NCBI GenBank assembly: GCA_032690845.1
Contig: CM064421.1
Span: 36,570,963-36,634,962 of the forward strand
DNA length: 64,000 bases
Reading direction: 5' to 3'
DNA from: Eleusine coracana subsp. coracana
Lineage: Eukaryota; Streptophyta; Magnoliopsida; Poales; Poaceae
A model generated the notes under the pieces. The model saw only the letters and a program-made list of their open reading frames with translations. It did not search any database and was not told the origin of the DNA. Numbering within the stretch: position 1 is the first letter of the stretch; every line of letters begins with the position of its first letter. Below, in pieces: positions 10,328-22,803 of the stretch. The translations under genes and the position numbers were made by a program.

Positions 10328-12593
10328 TCAACTGCCAAGTAGTCTGTTCCTCCAAGCATATCCAAACAACATGATGGTAAGCAGCAAACAAAAAGACGAG
10401 GTGGCCCCAACAAATGGCCAGAAAGAGCCTACAGCAGTGTTCCAATTTCCATTGTGAGGCAAGTTCATGCCAAATGATGCAGCAATCAATGTGTTAATGG
10501 CTATGCCAAAGGATGCAATGATCAGTGTCAGCCGGAACTGAATAAGTCCGTTCCGTTGGTTGTCAAGTTGGATGTTGAGGTAGTCTTCTGTGTCAACAAT
10601 ATACTCACGGACCTGTAAAATTAACCAAATAAGAAAACACAATAAGAACTCTGGACCTTTAGCCCAACACTATGTTCACGTAGCGTCCATCATTCCAGTG
10701 AAACTGCTAACAAAAATATAGAGAAATGCAATAGACATTCAACTTTCACTAGTTTGCTTGATAATAATAAGAAAGAAAACTTCTAGAGGATAATATGGAG
10801 TTGACAACATCTGAAATATATATGTAAAGTCAAGGAATACCCAGAGGAGGTATGATGCATGCAGTAAAGGAGAGAACAGAGGAAGGAAACCTCTGGAGGG
10901 TGTCTCTTATTAATGAAATCAAGGTAGGGGCCTCCCCTCCCGACTTCCTCAAAAAAAAAAAAAAGAACAGAGGTAAAAAACAACAGACCAGTACAATTCT
11001 GTTGCGAATTCCATCCAGCTGTATGAAATAAGCTTCAAGTAACATCTCTAGGTTTCCTGCATCACTGTCCAATGGCACACTTGTAGCAACACCCATGCTT
11101 TGCTTTATAATAGATTTTGGTGGAACCATGCTCCTTTCTAAAGGGAACATGATATTTGAAGCAGCAGGGTCCATTAAATCTTCATTATGCTGACGTTTTG
11201 TTAGCTTCTTCGATAGGTTTAGTTGTGTCATGTTTTCATTATCATCCAAAAGATGCTCTATTTCATCTCTGACCTGGAATTTCATAACGGCAATATCATA
11301 AATATTATATCCAGAATTTTACTAGAACAGTATACACAGGGAACAAGAGAAAGCACAATGCAACATGCCAAGATAAATGTTAAAACTTTAATAGTATTAA
11401 TTGAGCTATCAAACAATTTGCACCGTTTTCACAATTTTCAACTAAATATTTATAAAGGTATATCCAGAGTTTAACAACCTTTCACCATTTTTGGAGTGAT
11501 GGATCACTCATTATCTGCTGTTGCTAATTACTAACATAAACAAGATAGTTCTAGGGATATATGTACAGCGGTGGTCAAGCAAACAAAAGTCATTCGTTTG
11601 CAAATACTAAGGGTGACGTAGTCATAAACAACACAACTGGTATAGCGAACAACAGTTAAGAAGTAAGGAGCATGAAGTGACAAAAGGTGTCTGCAACGAG
11701 ACCTTGTGCACACCAGCAAGCAGACTAGTGAGGTTGCTTTTCAGGCTCCGAACGCGCTCGAGATTTCTAGTAGTCACATTCTTAGTCAAATCCTCCAGCA
11801 CAAAAATGGCATGCCTGTTTTGATCAGCCACTCTGGAATTAAATGACAAGCATACAGCTTCCAGGGCTAGCTCCAACACCTGAAACTCAAACGGAACCTC
11901 ACACTCGGGACCAACTTTGACATGCTTGCCATCCTGATTATCCACATGTATTGTGTCAACATCAACCTCCAGACTCTTGAGTGGGAAATGCCGCCTCAAT
12001 TTATCGACGAAAGGGAGAACCTCCTGAGCAAGAGGTTCCAAGAGCAGGACTTCATCAGCAGTGACAATTGCCCTTATGAATTCTAGGTTGATCACCATAG
12101 CCTTCTCTCTAGCTGCAAAAGAAGCAAAAACCAATCATAATCACACTTAGTATATTACACTTCACGACATGCCAGAAATCAGGACATTATGACAAATTAA
12201 GGAACTCGTGACATGTACCACACTCACTAATCAGATTTCTGTGCAAGCCAAGGATAAAGAAAATAGCATCAGCTCACCGAGGATGCTGGGGGCGCGAGAG
12301 AGAAGGGGTCCGACAACGCGGAGGTCGCGGGCGTGCACCCCAGAGCGTTCAGTGACGAAAGCCTTGTCGCACATGAATATCTCGCAACCGCCTCGCCGGT
12401 CCAGCCGCATCCAAAGCCGAGAAGGCGGCTTCTTCTTCCTCCTCCCAATGAAAGGCGGCGTGAGAGGCGGTTTGGGTAGGGACGGAACGCGGCGGGCGTA
12501 GCGGGAGCGCTTGGAGAACGACGACGAGAAGGACGAGGCGGGGGAGATGAACGAAGGCGGTTTCCTGCCACCGCCGACCGTTCGCCTCCCCAT
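10328..12593 (-). CDS. MRS2/CorA-type Mg2+ transporter, 4 exons, with organellar targeting-like N-terminus
   Basis: Minus-strand exons 12593-12278, 12112-11703, 11273-10989 and 10612-10328 give 431 residues. The N-terminal 60 residues (MGRRTVGGGRKPPSF and on) are Ser/Arg-rich without acidic residues, fitting a plastid or mitochondrial presequence. The MRS2 core follows: WMRLDRRG, ARDLRVVGPL, AREKAMVINLEFIRAIVTAD, then helices of the cytosolic or matrix funnel. The C-terminus has REYIVDTEDYLNIQLDNQRN, a first membrane helix, the signature GMN at about 385-387 (GMNLPH) and a second membrane helix. GMN is the selectivity motif of CorA/MRS2/ALR1 magnesium channels. For exon 3 I chose the donor after ...RIVL because it restores family spacing before REYI; a donor six bases earlier is also possible. 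The first ATG in frame is 12593. Confidence 0.9.
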
Positions 12594-15393
12594 CGCGGCG
12601 GCAGGGAGGCGGCGAGCATCGTGGAGATGCGGCGGAGAAGTAGCAGCGTGGATTTGGACGGCGCGGTGGCGTGGGCGGAGCGACGGAGGCAGCCGAGAGC
12701 GAGAGGCTTGGCGGCGAGCGGTGGCGGGCGGAGCGCTCGTAGCTGCAACTGCAAGCCCGGGCTTCAATATTCAGCCCAACTAACCAATTTTCGGCCCAAG
12801 GTAAGGGTTTCCAGGGCGTGCCCTGTTATGCAAAAAACAAAAAAACTTAGCAATTTTCGGCCCAAGGTAAGGGTTGCTTCCCGACGAAGGATCGCGGCCC
12901 GTTTCTCCGTTGCGGTATTGGGCCGTGGATCTCGTTCGCGATTTGCTGTCGAAGATGATCTGTTCTGCTTTCCATTCCGAAGGCCTGTTCAGCTCAAACA
13001 CTCCTTTTTCCTCTAAAAAAAGGTATTGCGTGTTCTGTGTTCTTGTCATGTAGGTTTAGTCTCATTTAGGCTCACTTGGTTAAGCCATGCTCTGGATGCA
13101 ATTTTTTCCAATGCAAAGAAAATATACAACAAATTCAAGTCACTGACGCCATGCATGCTAGTAGTGTTCAATACTGTATGCTACACACGGGTCCAATGCA
13201 CCGATTTTGCAGCGCCAGAAATCCTTATTGGACATTCTTCTTCCAGATTCTCCTGCACGAACGATGATGCTGTGCGCGCGACGGGGACCTCATTGGCCGC
13301 GCAAAATGCCACGAGATTCGGGCATGGTTAAATCTGAAATTCTCTAGTGGTATCGATCAAGCAGTCCGGGACGACGGACCAATCAATCCCCATGCTTTCC
13401 GTGCACACATCGCACGTTCCCTGCAAAAACTATCGAAGGCAAAGCGGCCGCCGCGGTACGCATCGACGGCGGATTGGCCGTGTCCAATGACCGGCGGGAA
13501 TCCGCGAATGGATGGGCTCGGCGGTGGTGGGTGGGGTGGTTTACAACAGTTTTTTCCGCCGCGCGCACGTACGGTACGACGGCGCCGCGCACTCCGAGGC
13601 GAGCGCGATCCGTCCACGAGCCTCGCGACGCGTGCGCCCTCATCGCCTCGCCTCATCTCTCTCTCTCTCTCTCTCTCTCGGTCTCGCTACTGTATCCATC
13701 CATCCAATCCATCCATCCATCCATCCAACGGTCCGACCCTCGTCCCTGGAACAAAAAAAGCAAGCGCACTTGGGCCTCATCTTTCATGTCGACGCTTTCC
13801 CTGACCCGTTACCACTGTGCAACCGTAGCAGCTACAACTAGTACCATCAGTCATCACCAGTAAACGCCCCGATTGTGAATCACATCGTGAGACGAGCGAA
13901 GACATGTGAAATACAGTAGGGCGCTGTTCAAGTTCATCCTCGGATGCTCAAGAAGAAATACTACTTTCTTTTAATTTTTTGAAATGAATAAAAGAAATAC
14001 CTGCTCGTACTCCCGTGACGTGAAACGAGGGCTCCTCGGGCTCCGTCGCCTCGGGCTGCCAAGTGGGGCCGGCTCCTGCTGGGCGCGCAGGTGCTCCGCG
14101 CGGCCGGAGCTACAGATACGTAGAAAGCTACCCGTCGTGAGGGTTGCCTTGACTGGGAGGCCCACATGTCGGTGAAAGGGTAAAGGACGGGTGCCATCAT
14201 GGGTATGGTACGCGAGGAATGACTGGCCGTTTGACCCACCCGGTTCGCGCTCCCTCCTGGTGGCGGCGCCTTGGCGCGAAATTTTGGCGGGAGAGCTTCG
14301 GTTTTGGCGGTTTGAGTGAGGAATCTGCGGTGGAAATATTCCCTACTCTTTCTCTCTCTCTCTCTGATTTTCAACCATGCAACGTGTTTCACGGTTGCAG
14401 CAGCAATACTACTAGTATCGTCGGATGGCGCAGACAAGGACTGTCTGCACGCCTGGCACATTTGCTACTACTACGTGCATACTCCAAAACTGACTGCGAA
14501 ATTTAACTCGCTCGACCACTTCCAAGTTTCGAAGGCGCGCACGCGCGAAGCGGTGAAACAATCGCAGCGACGGAAAAAGGCGGCTTTTACTTGGCATGCA
14601 TGGCCTGATGAGGAGGATGCTTGTTCAGGACCTCCTAAAACGAAAGAAACCACTGCGAGCAACTTTCGAACAAGGAGGAACAAACAAAAACGAGCAAATC
14701 CGTCAGTGAGTAGGCCCCGGCCGATATGGGCGAGAAAATCCCCCGTCAGGCATCGACAACGTCAGCAGGTGTGCCAGCTCGAGACCATACCTGATCATGC
14801 TCTCGCTGTCTGGCTCTCTATATATATTCATCCATCAATGATTACTGGCATTTGAATTTTCAGAAGGAAAAAAAAAGATGAAATCAACTTGCTTCTTCAG
14901 TTTCGAGGAGACATGGAATGCGAGAAAGAAAAGGTGATGAGGTTTCAATTTGCTTGGGATCGACCAGAACTGGTCTTTCTAAAATGCTGGAGATGGACGT
15001 GTTATTGGACGGGCAAGCAACAAGAAACCTTTGGCGATGGGAGTGAGTGAAACCTATCCACGGACCCCATTTTTTTTACCATTGCAGAGGAACCGTGTAC
15101 TGACCAAAGCAAGGGGAATCTCTTTGAAACCTGCATCATCTCGATAGGACACAGGTCATGTCAGCACGCCATGATGCGTGATGCGATATCGGTGAGTACG
15201 ATATGAGTTACTAGTAGTAGTACCCAATATTCCTCTCCCCCCATCTCCCTCGATATGATTAGCACGATTTCAAAATCTTCCCCCGACAGCGGCGCCCGGA
15301 CGGAGAATCTCTTTTATTTGCAACTTTTGCGAGTTAAATTTCAGTTTCAAAAGGCGTTTTGTTGTTTGCCGTGTGGGGTTTGGTTGCCGGGGA
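12594..15393. other. Gene-poor intergenic region with simple repeats
   Basis: This holds the MRS2-like promoter and then about 2.6 kb without a recognisable gene. An imperfect direct repeat, TTTTCGGCCCAAGGTAAGGG, occurs at about 12785 and 12853. Microsatellites include (CT)n at about 13650-13680, (ATCC)n at about 13693-13730 and (CT)n at about 14347-14371. Several GC-rich overlapping open frames around 13.4-14.9 kb have low-complexity translations with no domain, and I do not accept them as genes. Confidence 0.45.
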
Positions 15394-15401
15394 CTTTCCA
15401 T

Positions 15402-15976
15402 CATTGGCGGAGCCATGTACAGGTCAGACGGGGCCGCGGCCCCCCCTTGGGCATGAAAATTTTGAAAGTGGCCAAACGTCTTAGCTTAAAAAATTAAAGA
15501 AAAGAATGGAAGAGCCATTAGAAATTGTCTTGCTACTACGTTATTTGCTTTATTGGCTAGTCGTTGCCCCAAAGTCTGGTACCTGGTGCCACAAATTCTC
15601 TCCTAAGTACGTTGTTCAGTTCGTGGCGATACTTCTAATTACCCAGCCCATTGCTTAAGCTAGCTAACGCAAAGCAGTGATGCCTGCTCCGTTTCGCATG
15701 ATATCTGCTTCAATTCTCTATTGCTTGTCATCCTCGCTGATCTTCGTGCTTACCTTAGCGCAGTCGCCGATCTAGTAATTGCATTATATATCCGAGTTCT
15801 GTACTGCCTCAGCTTGCACGGTTCTTTGCGTTTTCTTTTTTCTTCTCAAGAGACATGCACGTCGAGTTGAGTATTCTAGTTAACAAACTTAAATCACCGA
15901 ATCATGCTTAATTTTACTAGTTGTGGATACACTGTTAACCGGCCCCTCTTTGGTTTCGTGTCTGGCTCCGCCACTG
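15402..15976. mobile_element. hAT-like non-autonomous transposon with 8-bp target duplication
   Basis: The ends are inverted repeats: left CATTGGCGGAGCCATG, right (reverse complement) CAGTGGCGGAGCCAGA. More distal matches are GGGGCC-rich. The element is flanked by a perfect 8-base direct repeat, CTTTCCAT, at 15394-15401 and 15977-15984. Eight-base duplications and CAGNGGCGGA-type termini are characteristic of hAT elements of the Tip100-like kind. At 575 bases with no transposase it is a deletion derivative or MITE. Confidence 0.82.
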
Positions 15977-15984
15977 CTTTCCAT

Positions 15985-18488
15985 GTTACCATAACAGTAG
16001 GATGAATGATTGAAAGTTACAGTACAGTATTTTGGACCAGGGGAGGCCACGGTATTTTGGACCATAGGAGGAAATTTAAACAAAAATAACGAGCACAGTA
16101 ATCGGCAACAGTAGAGAGAAGAAGAAGGTGGCTATGGACGCCGGGTAGACATGCACGCATGCATGGCACATTTTGACATTGCGTTCTCAGAGAGAGGTCA
16201 CAGTGACAAGCATAGCATTGGATACCCTGACGCCGATGCCGCACGTGGCGACGTTAATCGGAGAAGCACGGCATGGGCTGCCTGCTCAGCTCAAGGCCGC
16301 AACTTTTGACGTCTCGCCGACGTGGGGAAGCGTGCACGTGCCCAAACGCAACAAATAATAATTGCCGCGGCGCAGCCCAGAGGTTGGGATGCTGCGACCG
16401 TGTCCCTTCGCCACGGCTCTCCCTCCCTCGAGCAGCTTGCTTATTATTTTTTTTTTTCTCCATGGCTCCATGGGCTGGTCCTGTGTCGCTAGTTAATCGC
16501 CCAGCTCAGCCGCGTCATCACTGTCATCAAACGACACAGGGCATTAGTTACTCGCGATGGTTTGGCCTTGGCCGGCTCCTGTGTGTAATCCCTATGGGGA
16601 TGGCCCGGATTTTTCTACGGCTGCTCCGTACGTGCTCTCGCTGAGCCCAATGCGAGATGCCTTAATTGTTGTTGTAAATTCAAAAGTCAGAACTGCAACG
16701 GGCAGATTGACGATTAAGCGCGGGGATACGGATCCAATGAAGCCGTCCGTCCCCTCCCTTGGATGCGCAGGAAGCTTATTATTCAGTGGCTGGCCTCGAA
16801 TTAACCCTGCCCTGTTCTGGTCCTGCCTGCCTAACTGGCGAGGAACATGCATGCTTGAAACCTGAAAGGTTTTGTATGAACTGTCGCCGTATTGCTTTGA
16901 GCCGGCATTTATCCAGACATGCACTCCACTGAATACACTGCTACTGTGGCAACAGCGCTGCAGCTAGCAGCCTACCACCACACCACTGCTTCGGCACCTA
17001 CAGAATCTGCTTAGTTTGACGCGGTAGCAGCAGAAGCCGCCGAAGCTGAATTCAAGGTGCCTGACTGTGTAAAAAGACCGGATCACATCGCCCGGCGAAT
17101 GACGAGTCGGTGATCCAGTCGCGAACAGCAGGGTAATAACTCCACTCCTCTCCGGGACAGGGTGAACCCCCAAACACGCAGCGAAATGGTCTTTGCACTA
17201 CCGGTAATGAAAAGTTGAATTTTCCAACCATTTTTACAGAGAAGAGAAAAATAGACATTGCGTATCTTCTCCATTGAATTCAAGTCCCTCTGATCTCGAC
17301 GTACCCCGTACGCTGGCGACCGTATTAATCATGAAGATAAAAGAGGTCCTTGTTGGAACAGTAATGAGCACCGGCATGAACGAGGTACGGGAGAAAGATA
17401 TGGAGTAGTACCAGCGCCACTAATTGCGCTGTATCAGTGCCTCTGGAGTTGAGTAATTGAGCTCGTGGTGCCGTACGAGCGATCACTGCCGCCGCACGCT
17501 GACATTATTAACTTAACACTACCATTCCGGGTACGGAACTGAAGATCCTTAAACTCCCTTCTTTAGTTCGGCATTAGGTTAGTGAAAAACCGTGGGTTTT
17601 CGCCGATGAAAGTGAGGACAAGGAACGCACGACCGCAGTGGGGTCTCGGTACGTTCGTCGCATTCTGATGGACAAGCTCGTAGATGCCCAGGCGAGTACC
17701 TGTGCCCTGTGTCTTGATGACCACCGGGCCCTCGGCAAATTCCACCACGCCGCGAACATACGAGCCGGAAAGGAGACCACGGGCACGTTTGGTCGCCGAG
17801 CGTTTTCACTGATGCTAGAGTACCTCTATTTAGGTCTCGTGCACGGTACGTACTAGATCAAGAAAAAAAAATTTGGTCTCGTGCACGGCGAGGTGATCCG
17901 CGCTGCACGGACTCGGTAGCACAGTGCTCTTCCTACGACTGCTGAGCCAGAGCGGCGCGTCTCGTGACGAAATGCACGGGCACGGCAGTAGCCTAGCCGC
18001 AGCTACTGCGGCCTGGGCGTCATATCAGAGGACTGAATCAGAGACACTACTGACGTGAAAGGTTCAATTACTGCGAGCCATCCAAAGATTTCAATTTCGC
18101 CCAATTTTTACCGCCACGCTACAGTACCCATCAGGGTCCGTACATACTACTACATAGTACTAGTATGTTCCAGATGCCACAATACGCATCCGAGTATCCG
18201 ACCATGCCTGTATCCGACAGTCTTGGGGTCTTTGTAAACGTGCTACACAGGACCATTTCAAATACAGGGTCTTTGACTCTTTGTAAAGTGGGACGCAACC
18301 TTTTGTTTCTTTCAAAAGAGAAATTGAGGCAGATGATAGCTTTCCCCGCCTCCATCTACAAGAGCCAAGTCACGCTTGGTACACATAATATTTTCCTTGT
18401 TTTCCACAAAATCATGAATTTTACTGTAAACATTGAAAACTGCCTATTCCTCTCTCTGATTTTTTAGGAAGAATCTTAGACGTAAAAC
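15985..18488. other. Intergenic, no gene recognised
   Basis: About 2.5 kb of mixed composition. Open frames at about 16.2-16.9 kb and 17.5-17.9 kb lack recognisable domains. GGTCTCGTGCACGG is repeated directly at about 17834 and 17874. One minus-strand frame at 17563-17748 (VVIKTQGTGTRLGIYELVHQ) has non-repetitive composition and could be a fragment of an old gene, but I could not place it in any family. Confidence 0.4.
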
Positions 18489-18491
18489 TAA

Positions 18492-19317
18492 GGATCTGTT
18501 TGTAATATATGAATGAAAAACATAAGAATAGAAAAAAAAACATAGAAATTAAGAAAACACATAAATTTTCAGAGGAAGTTAAAAAGAATGAGTTTTCTTA
18601 GGATTGCTAACGTCATGTAGTGTTTGTGTGGAAGGAATGATGCTTTTCGTTCCTATGGAAAGGAACCTTTTTCTCCACTTTCCTCCACAAAACTTGAGAA
18701 TCAGAAAATGAGGTCTGAACTCAGGAAAGTCACGACAATTGCACTAATATTCTATATTTCTATTCTTGTATTCCAAACACATGAAAATTTCATTCCTATG
18801 GTTTTCTTACTTTTTAGATTCCTATGTATTCCTATATTTTGCATTCTTTCATTCTAAACAGACAAGAAAACCGCAGAAATCTAAAACAAAGGAATGAAGA
18901 ACCTAAGGTGTTTGGAATGCAAATGAAGAACTTAAGGTGTTTGGAATGCAAGAATAGAAACATAAAAATAAAAATATTATTATAACTAAACAACATATAT
19001 CACAATTATTATGTAAGACATTTAGAAACAAATTAATCATGTTACCTACTATTTTTTTTTTCTTAAAATAATTTCTCCTTGTATTGTGTTAGCAAATTTT
19101 ATTGTGTGTGAAGTAACCATTATGCTAAACAAAACAAAAAAATATTTCTTACCTCTAACCTCATGTTTTCTTTCCTACGTTTTGTGAAGGAAGTCATTCC
19201 TTTCCTAAAGAATAGAATTCATCATTCCTCCATTTCAAACACTAAATGTAGAAAAAATTCCTTAGAAATGAGTTTTTTTTGAAATTCCTTTGAATTTTCT
19301 TTATCCCAAACACACCC
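18492..19317. mobile_element. PIF/Harbinger (Tourist-like) element with TAA target duplication
   Basis: Left end GGATCTGTTTGTAAT and right end (reverse complement) GGGTGTGTTTGGGAT are imperfect inverted repeats. TAA flanks both ends (18489-18491 and 19318-19320). A TAA/TTA duplication and GGxxxTGTTTGG termini are typical of Tourist-like PIF/Harbinger elements in grasses. The 826-base interior is very AT-rich and rich in CATTCCTA/GGAATG words on both strands. It has no transposase and includes a short internal duplication around GGTGTTTGGAATGCAA (18909 and 18938). Confidence 0.65.
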
Positions 19318-19320
19318 TAA

Positions 19321-19762
19321 CTGGATGAGCTAGATGACGCAATTGAAGAATCATAAAAGGATGCAAGAAAAATGCAGGGGAATGAAAGGCAGCACTGCCT
19401 TTCCCCTGTTTCTTTCTCCATCGTCAGAACGCCCCAAAATTCCAGTGAAACCCCACGCGCCAAGCCATCCCTTCCGCCCCTGCTCCGGAATCCTTCTCTC
19501 TCTTGCTTGGAGCCCCTCGCTCCTCCTGTATTCCTCTCTGTAAATAGCATCGCCGCCCGCGCGGGAGACCACCCTTTCCCCGCGCCTTTTTCCCGCTAGC
19601 CAACGCTCCACAAGCCGCTTCCCCCCCTCTGCCGCCGCTGCTGCTCGCGTAGCTCACGCCTTCCCGTCCCCATTATTCCCGGGATTGCCTCGCGCTGCGG
19701 CTGCAGCTCGCCCCACTTTCACCTACCTCCTCGCTTCGACCAAGCCGCGAGGCGCAGGCGCC
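19321..19762 (+). promoter_or_regulatory. Promoter and 5' leader of the first KRP gene
   Basis: GC- and pyrimidine-rich sequence just upstream of the first KRP gene. From about 19430 it aligns with the region upstream of the second KRP gene (from about 26200). Shared words include CCCGCTAGCCAACGC and the CCGCCCGCGCGGGA / CGCCTGCGCGGGA block. The conserved block probably covers the core promoter and leader and shows that the duplication copied regulatory DNA. Confidence 0.5.
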
Positions 19763-22700
19763 ATGGGGAAATACATGCGCAAGGGCAAGGTGTCCGGGGA
19801 GGTGGCCGTCATGGAGGTCCCCGGCGGCGCGCTGCTCGGTGTCCGCACGCGCTCCCGCACGCTCGCGCTGCAGCGGGCGCAGAAGCCGCCGGAGAAGGGG
19901 GACGCGGAGGAGACGGGGGAGTACCTCGAGCTCAGGAGCAGGAGGCTCGAGAAGCCGCCGCAGACGCCGCATAAGGGCCCGGTGCCTGCGACCAGGAGGG
20001 TCGAAGGTCGGCAAGCAGCGTCGGCGGCGGACGACGACGACGTCGAGGTCTCCTTCGGCGAGAACGTGCTCGACTTGGATGCAATGGAAAGGTGAGGAAT
20101 TTTTCAACGCACTGTTCCGTTCTTCCCTTTTTGTTCCCCAATTTTTTTTTCTCTATCTCGTGCGTTGCGGGATTCGATTTAGGGTTTACGGGAACTTCGG
20201 ATCCACTCCGCTAGCATCGCCACGGGATATTCAGCGATTCAAATTCGTAGCTGAATGGCGTGGCGCCCAAAGTTACTTCTTGGAACGATTTTTCGACCGT
20301 GAAATTCGTGTGGCAACCCGGCGGTCCTTTCTTTCTCATTTCAGTTCACCGTGTTGAGGGTTAGGACTGTGGGTGTGGTCAGAGCTTCCCTTCTCTTCTT
20401 GGACTCAGAGAGTGTTCCGGGGCCCGGTGGCTTACCGGAGGACAGGAAGGAAGGGGGCGATGGGGTGGCTTGCTGGAGGGAAGGAGGAGAAATTTTGGCA
20501 GTGTTTTTATCGCCATTTTTTCGCCTAATAAATTCTGGAAGCCGAAAAGTTCCTTTTGGCGATGCATCCTTGCGCTCTCTGCTCAACGACCACTTGCAGA
20601 GCTACCCATAACCCATCTGCTTAGTTTTTCCGACTATTTTTTAGCTTAAATATAATTATTCAGTTCTTCTTTGGCACAGTGCTTTTTAGCAGTTGTAGTA
20701 TGGTTTGATTGGTGCTGGACCTGGTCACTGCAAAGCAGTTGCCCTTATGTTTCCAAGAAAATCTCTCGTCTTGTTGTAAGAACAAGTAAATAATCTACAT
20801 TTAGTGGCATGCAAAATCCTTGTTATGAGTTCAACAAAAAAACCTTCTTTTATTGTTATGAGTACCTACTAGCACCCAAACCCAAATTAAAGCACGGTCT
20901 CCTGGTGGCCGCGCCTTCGTCTTTCTCCATAACGGGAGGGGAAAAGTTCCCTCTTTCCTTGTTCGTCTCCCTTTCCCACACGAACTGCACTCCGGTTTTC
21001 TGCAACACCCCGTGCTCGACTGCTTGGTTGGTAGTGGGGTCGGGCTGTGACCCACCTAATCTTTTCGCAATCAAAGGCCCTTTCTTGCCCTTTACCAGAA
21101 ATTTCAATCGCCCACCATCCGAAAGCACCACCGCTGTCGCTCTCAAGGTCCCATTTCTTGCGCGGTTGCTCACTTGCCACTGCGTTATGTCTGGAAGGCA
21201 ACTAGTAGTAAATGACATGGCAATCGCCAAACAACTCATCATTAACCGTGTACGAAAGTGTCGCCACAATTGAATGCTTCCTGCCTGCGATCATTGAAAT
21301 TTGAATAGACAACCTTTCTTAAAACGGAAACCCTTCTCTTCAGTGATTTCAGTCGGCGTTCAATCTCGCCGGCGTTTAGGGGTGGGGGGTTTCTCTAGCG
21401 AGGTCCATCATCTCCGGCCTTAGAAGGAGGTTTCGGAGGTGGCAGGCCGGCCTGACGGTGGAGGCGAAGGCGGCGATGGCGCCGCCTCGTGGGTGGCGGG
21501 AGATGGCAGTTGGGCCAGGTTGGGGTGGGGGAGCTCGACGACAACCAGTTACCGTGGCGGGGGGACGGATGGAGGAAAGGGGAGGGGAGGGAGCGAACTC
21601 CTGCTCGTTGCAAGGAGAGAGAGACAGAGTTGGGCTGTTGCAAGAGGTTGAAGACGACGTTATGGACATCCGATCGTGACCCAACGGTCCACGTGCATCG
21701 ACTGAAAAGTCCTTAATTTCAATCAATTGAAAATTAGAAGCTCCCCCAAAATTGCTATGGTGAAATGGAGTCCCCTCAATTCTTATTCTGATACAATAAT
21801 GCGTAAAACTACTATCATTATTTTGTAATGTTGAGTCCAATGCGGAAAACATGACTCTGTTGGTGGTTGCGGATTAGTGTGGCCATATTACTTCTATCCT
21901 TCTTTCAAAAACATTTCAGTGTCATGAGTTTTTTAAATAGTGTCATCTTCTGGTGTGTGTGGGCCCGTTTCCTGCTTATTCTTGCCAAGAGCCTTATTTT
22001 TGTTCAGTTGCTCTGTTAGACCCAGTTGTTGTTTGTCTGTAGTAAGTGTGCTTGCTGCACCATAATCAAGTACCTCATTGTGGGGGCATATGCCGGGAAG
22101 AGATGAGCGTGCTAGTGTCATGTGTAGAACGAGATAATTCACCGAATCAGCTGTTATTTGTCAGTCATGTCGGTTCTCAATTCAGCTAGACCTTACAATG
22201 GCCACGTTCGAGATGGGAAGCTTTTGATTGAGGGAATAGGGATTTTAGCACAAGGAGCAAATTTTATTTTTCCCATGAGCGACATTTTGCACGGCAAACG
22301 TTAATTGTCATGTCTAGGCATTTCCAGCACTGTTCGTCCGAGTGTTCTTTTTGTTCACATGCCTGTTTTGATTTGATTGCAGGAGTACCAGAGAGACAAC
22401 ACCTTGCAGTTTGATTAGGAACTCAGAAACAATAAGCACCCCAGGATCGACAACTAAAAAGAAAACCAGCAGGTCGATGACTTCCCATCGCAGAATGGAA
22501 GCCTCAGTTTGCCGTTTTATACCAAGCTCTCTTGAGATGGAAGAGTTCTTTGCAGCGGCGGAACAACAGGAGCAAGATGCATTCAGGGAAAAGTATGGCT
22601 TGCTTCCTTCTCTCTACCGCACGATCATTCTATTCATTTGGTTAACCCTTACTCCTATGAGACTATGGAGATTTTATCAACGCCATTTCATTGAGATATG

Positions 22701-22803
22701 ATTGCTAACACAGTACTGCTCTGTTCTGATCAGGTATAACTTCTGTCCTGTGAATGAATGCCCGCTTCCTGGACGGTATGAGTGGACAAGGCTAGACTGC
22801 TAA
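19763..22803 (+). CDS. Cyclin-dependent kinase inhibitor, ICK/KRP family (tandem copy A)
   Basis: Exons 19763-20091, 22383-22592 and 22734-22803 join in phase to 202 residues. KRP proteins bind CDK-cyclin D/A complexes in the nucleus and restrain cell-cycle entry and endoreduplication. Family motifs appear in order: MGKYMRK start; GVRTRSRTLALQ near residue 29; YLELRSRRLEK near 54; an acidic stretch, then VSFGENVLD near 97; RETTPCSLI after the first junction; and the C-terminal CDK/cyclin-binding box FREKYNFCPVNECPLPGRYE. This layout resembles rice KRP4. The start is fixed by the conserved MGKYMRK. Intron 1 is 2.3 kb and includes an insert absent from copy B. Copy B lies about 6.9 kb downstream in the same orientation. 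Confidence 0.93.
21330..21725. other. GC-rich insert in intron 1 of KRP copy A, absent from copy B
   Basis: The two KRP introns align before this point (the block ending near 21290 in A and 27940 in B) and again after it (TTATTCTGATAC at about 21782 in A and 27991 in B). Between them copy A carries about 400 bases with GC-rich, GGCGG-rich composition unlike the surrounding intron. I see no clear terminal repeats. It may be a captured gene or transposon fragment in A, or a deletion in B. Confidence 0.35.

Noticed and set aside
12594..12767. N-terminal extension of the MRS2-like protein upstream of 12593
   Set aside because: The open frame continues to 12767 but has no ATG before 12593. The Met at 12593 already gives a suitable targeting presequence.
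13383..14855. Several overlapping GC-rich open frames on both strands
   Set aside because: Translations are low-complexity and arise from microsatellites and GC-rich sequence. No domain or splice structure.
17563..17748. Minus-strand open frame with non-repetitive composition
   Set aside because: No family recognised, no splice-consistent neighbours, and overlapping frames on the same strand. Mentioned only as a possible old fragment.
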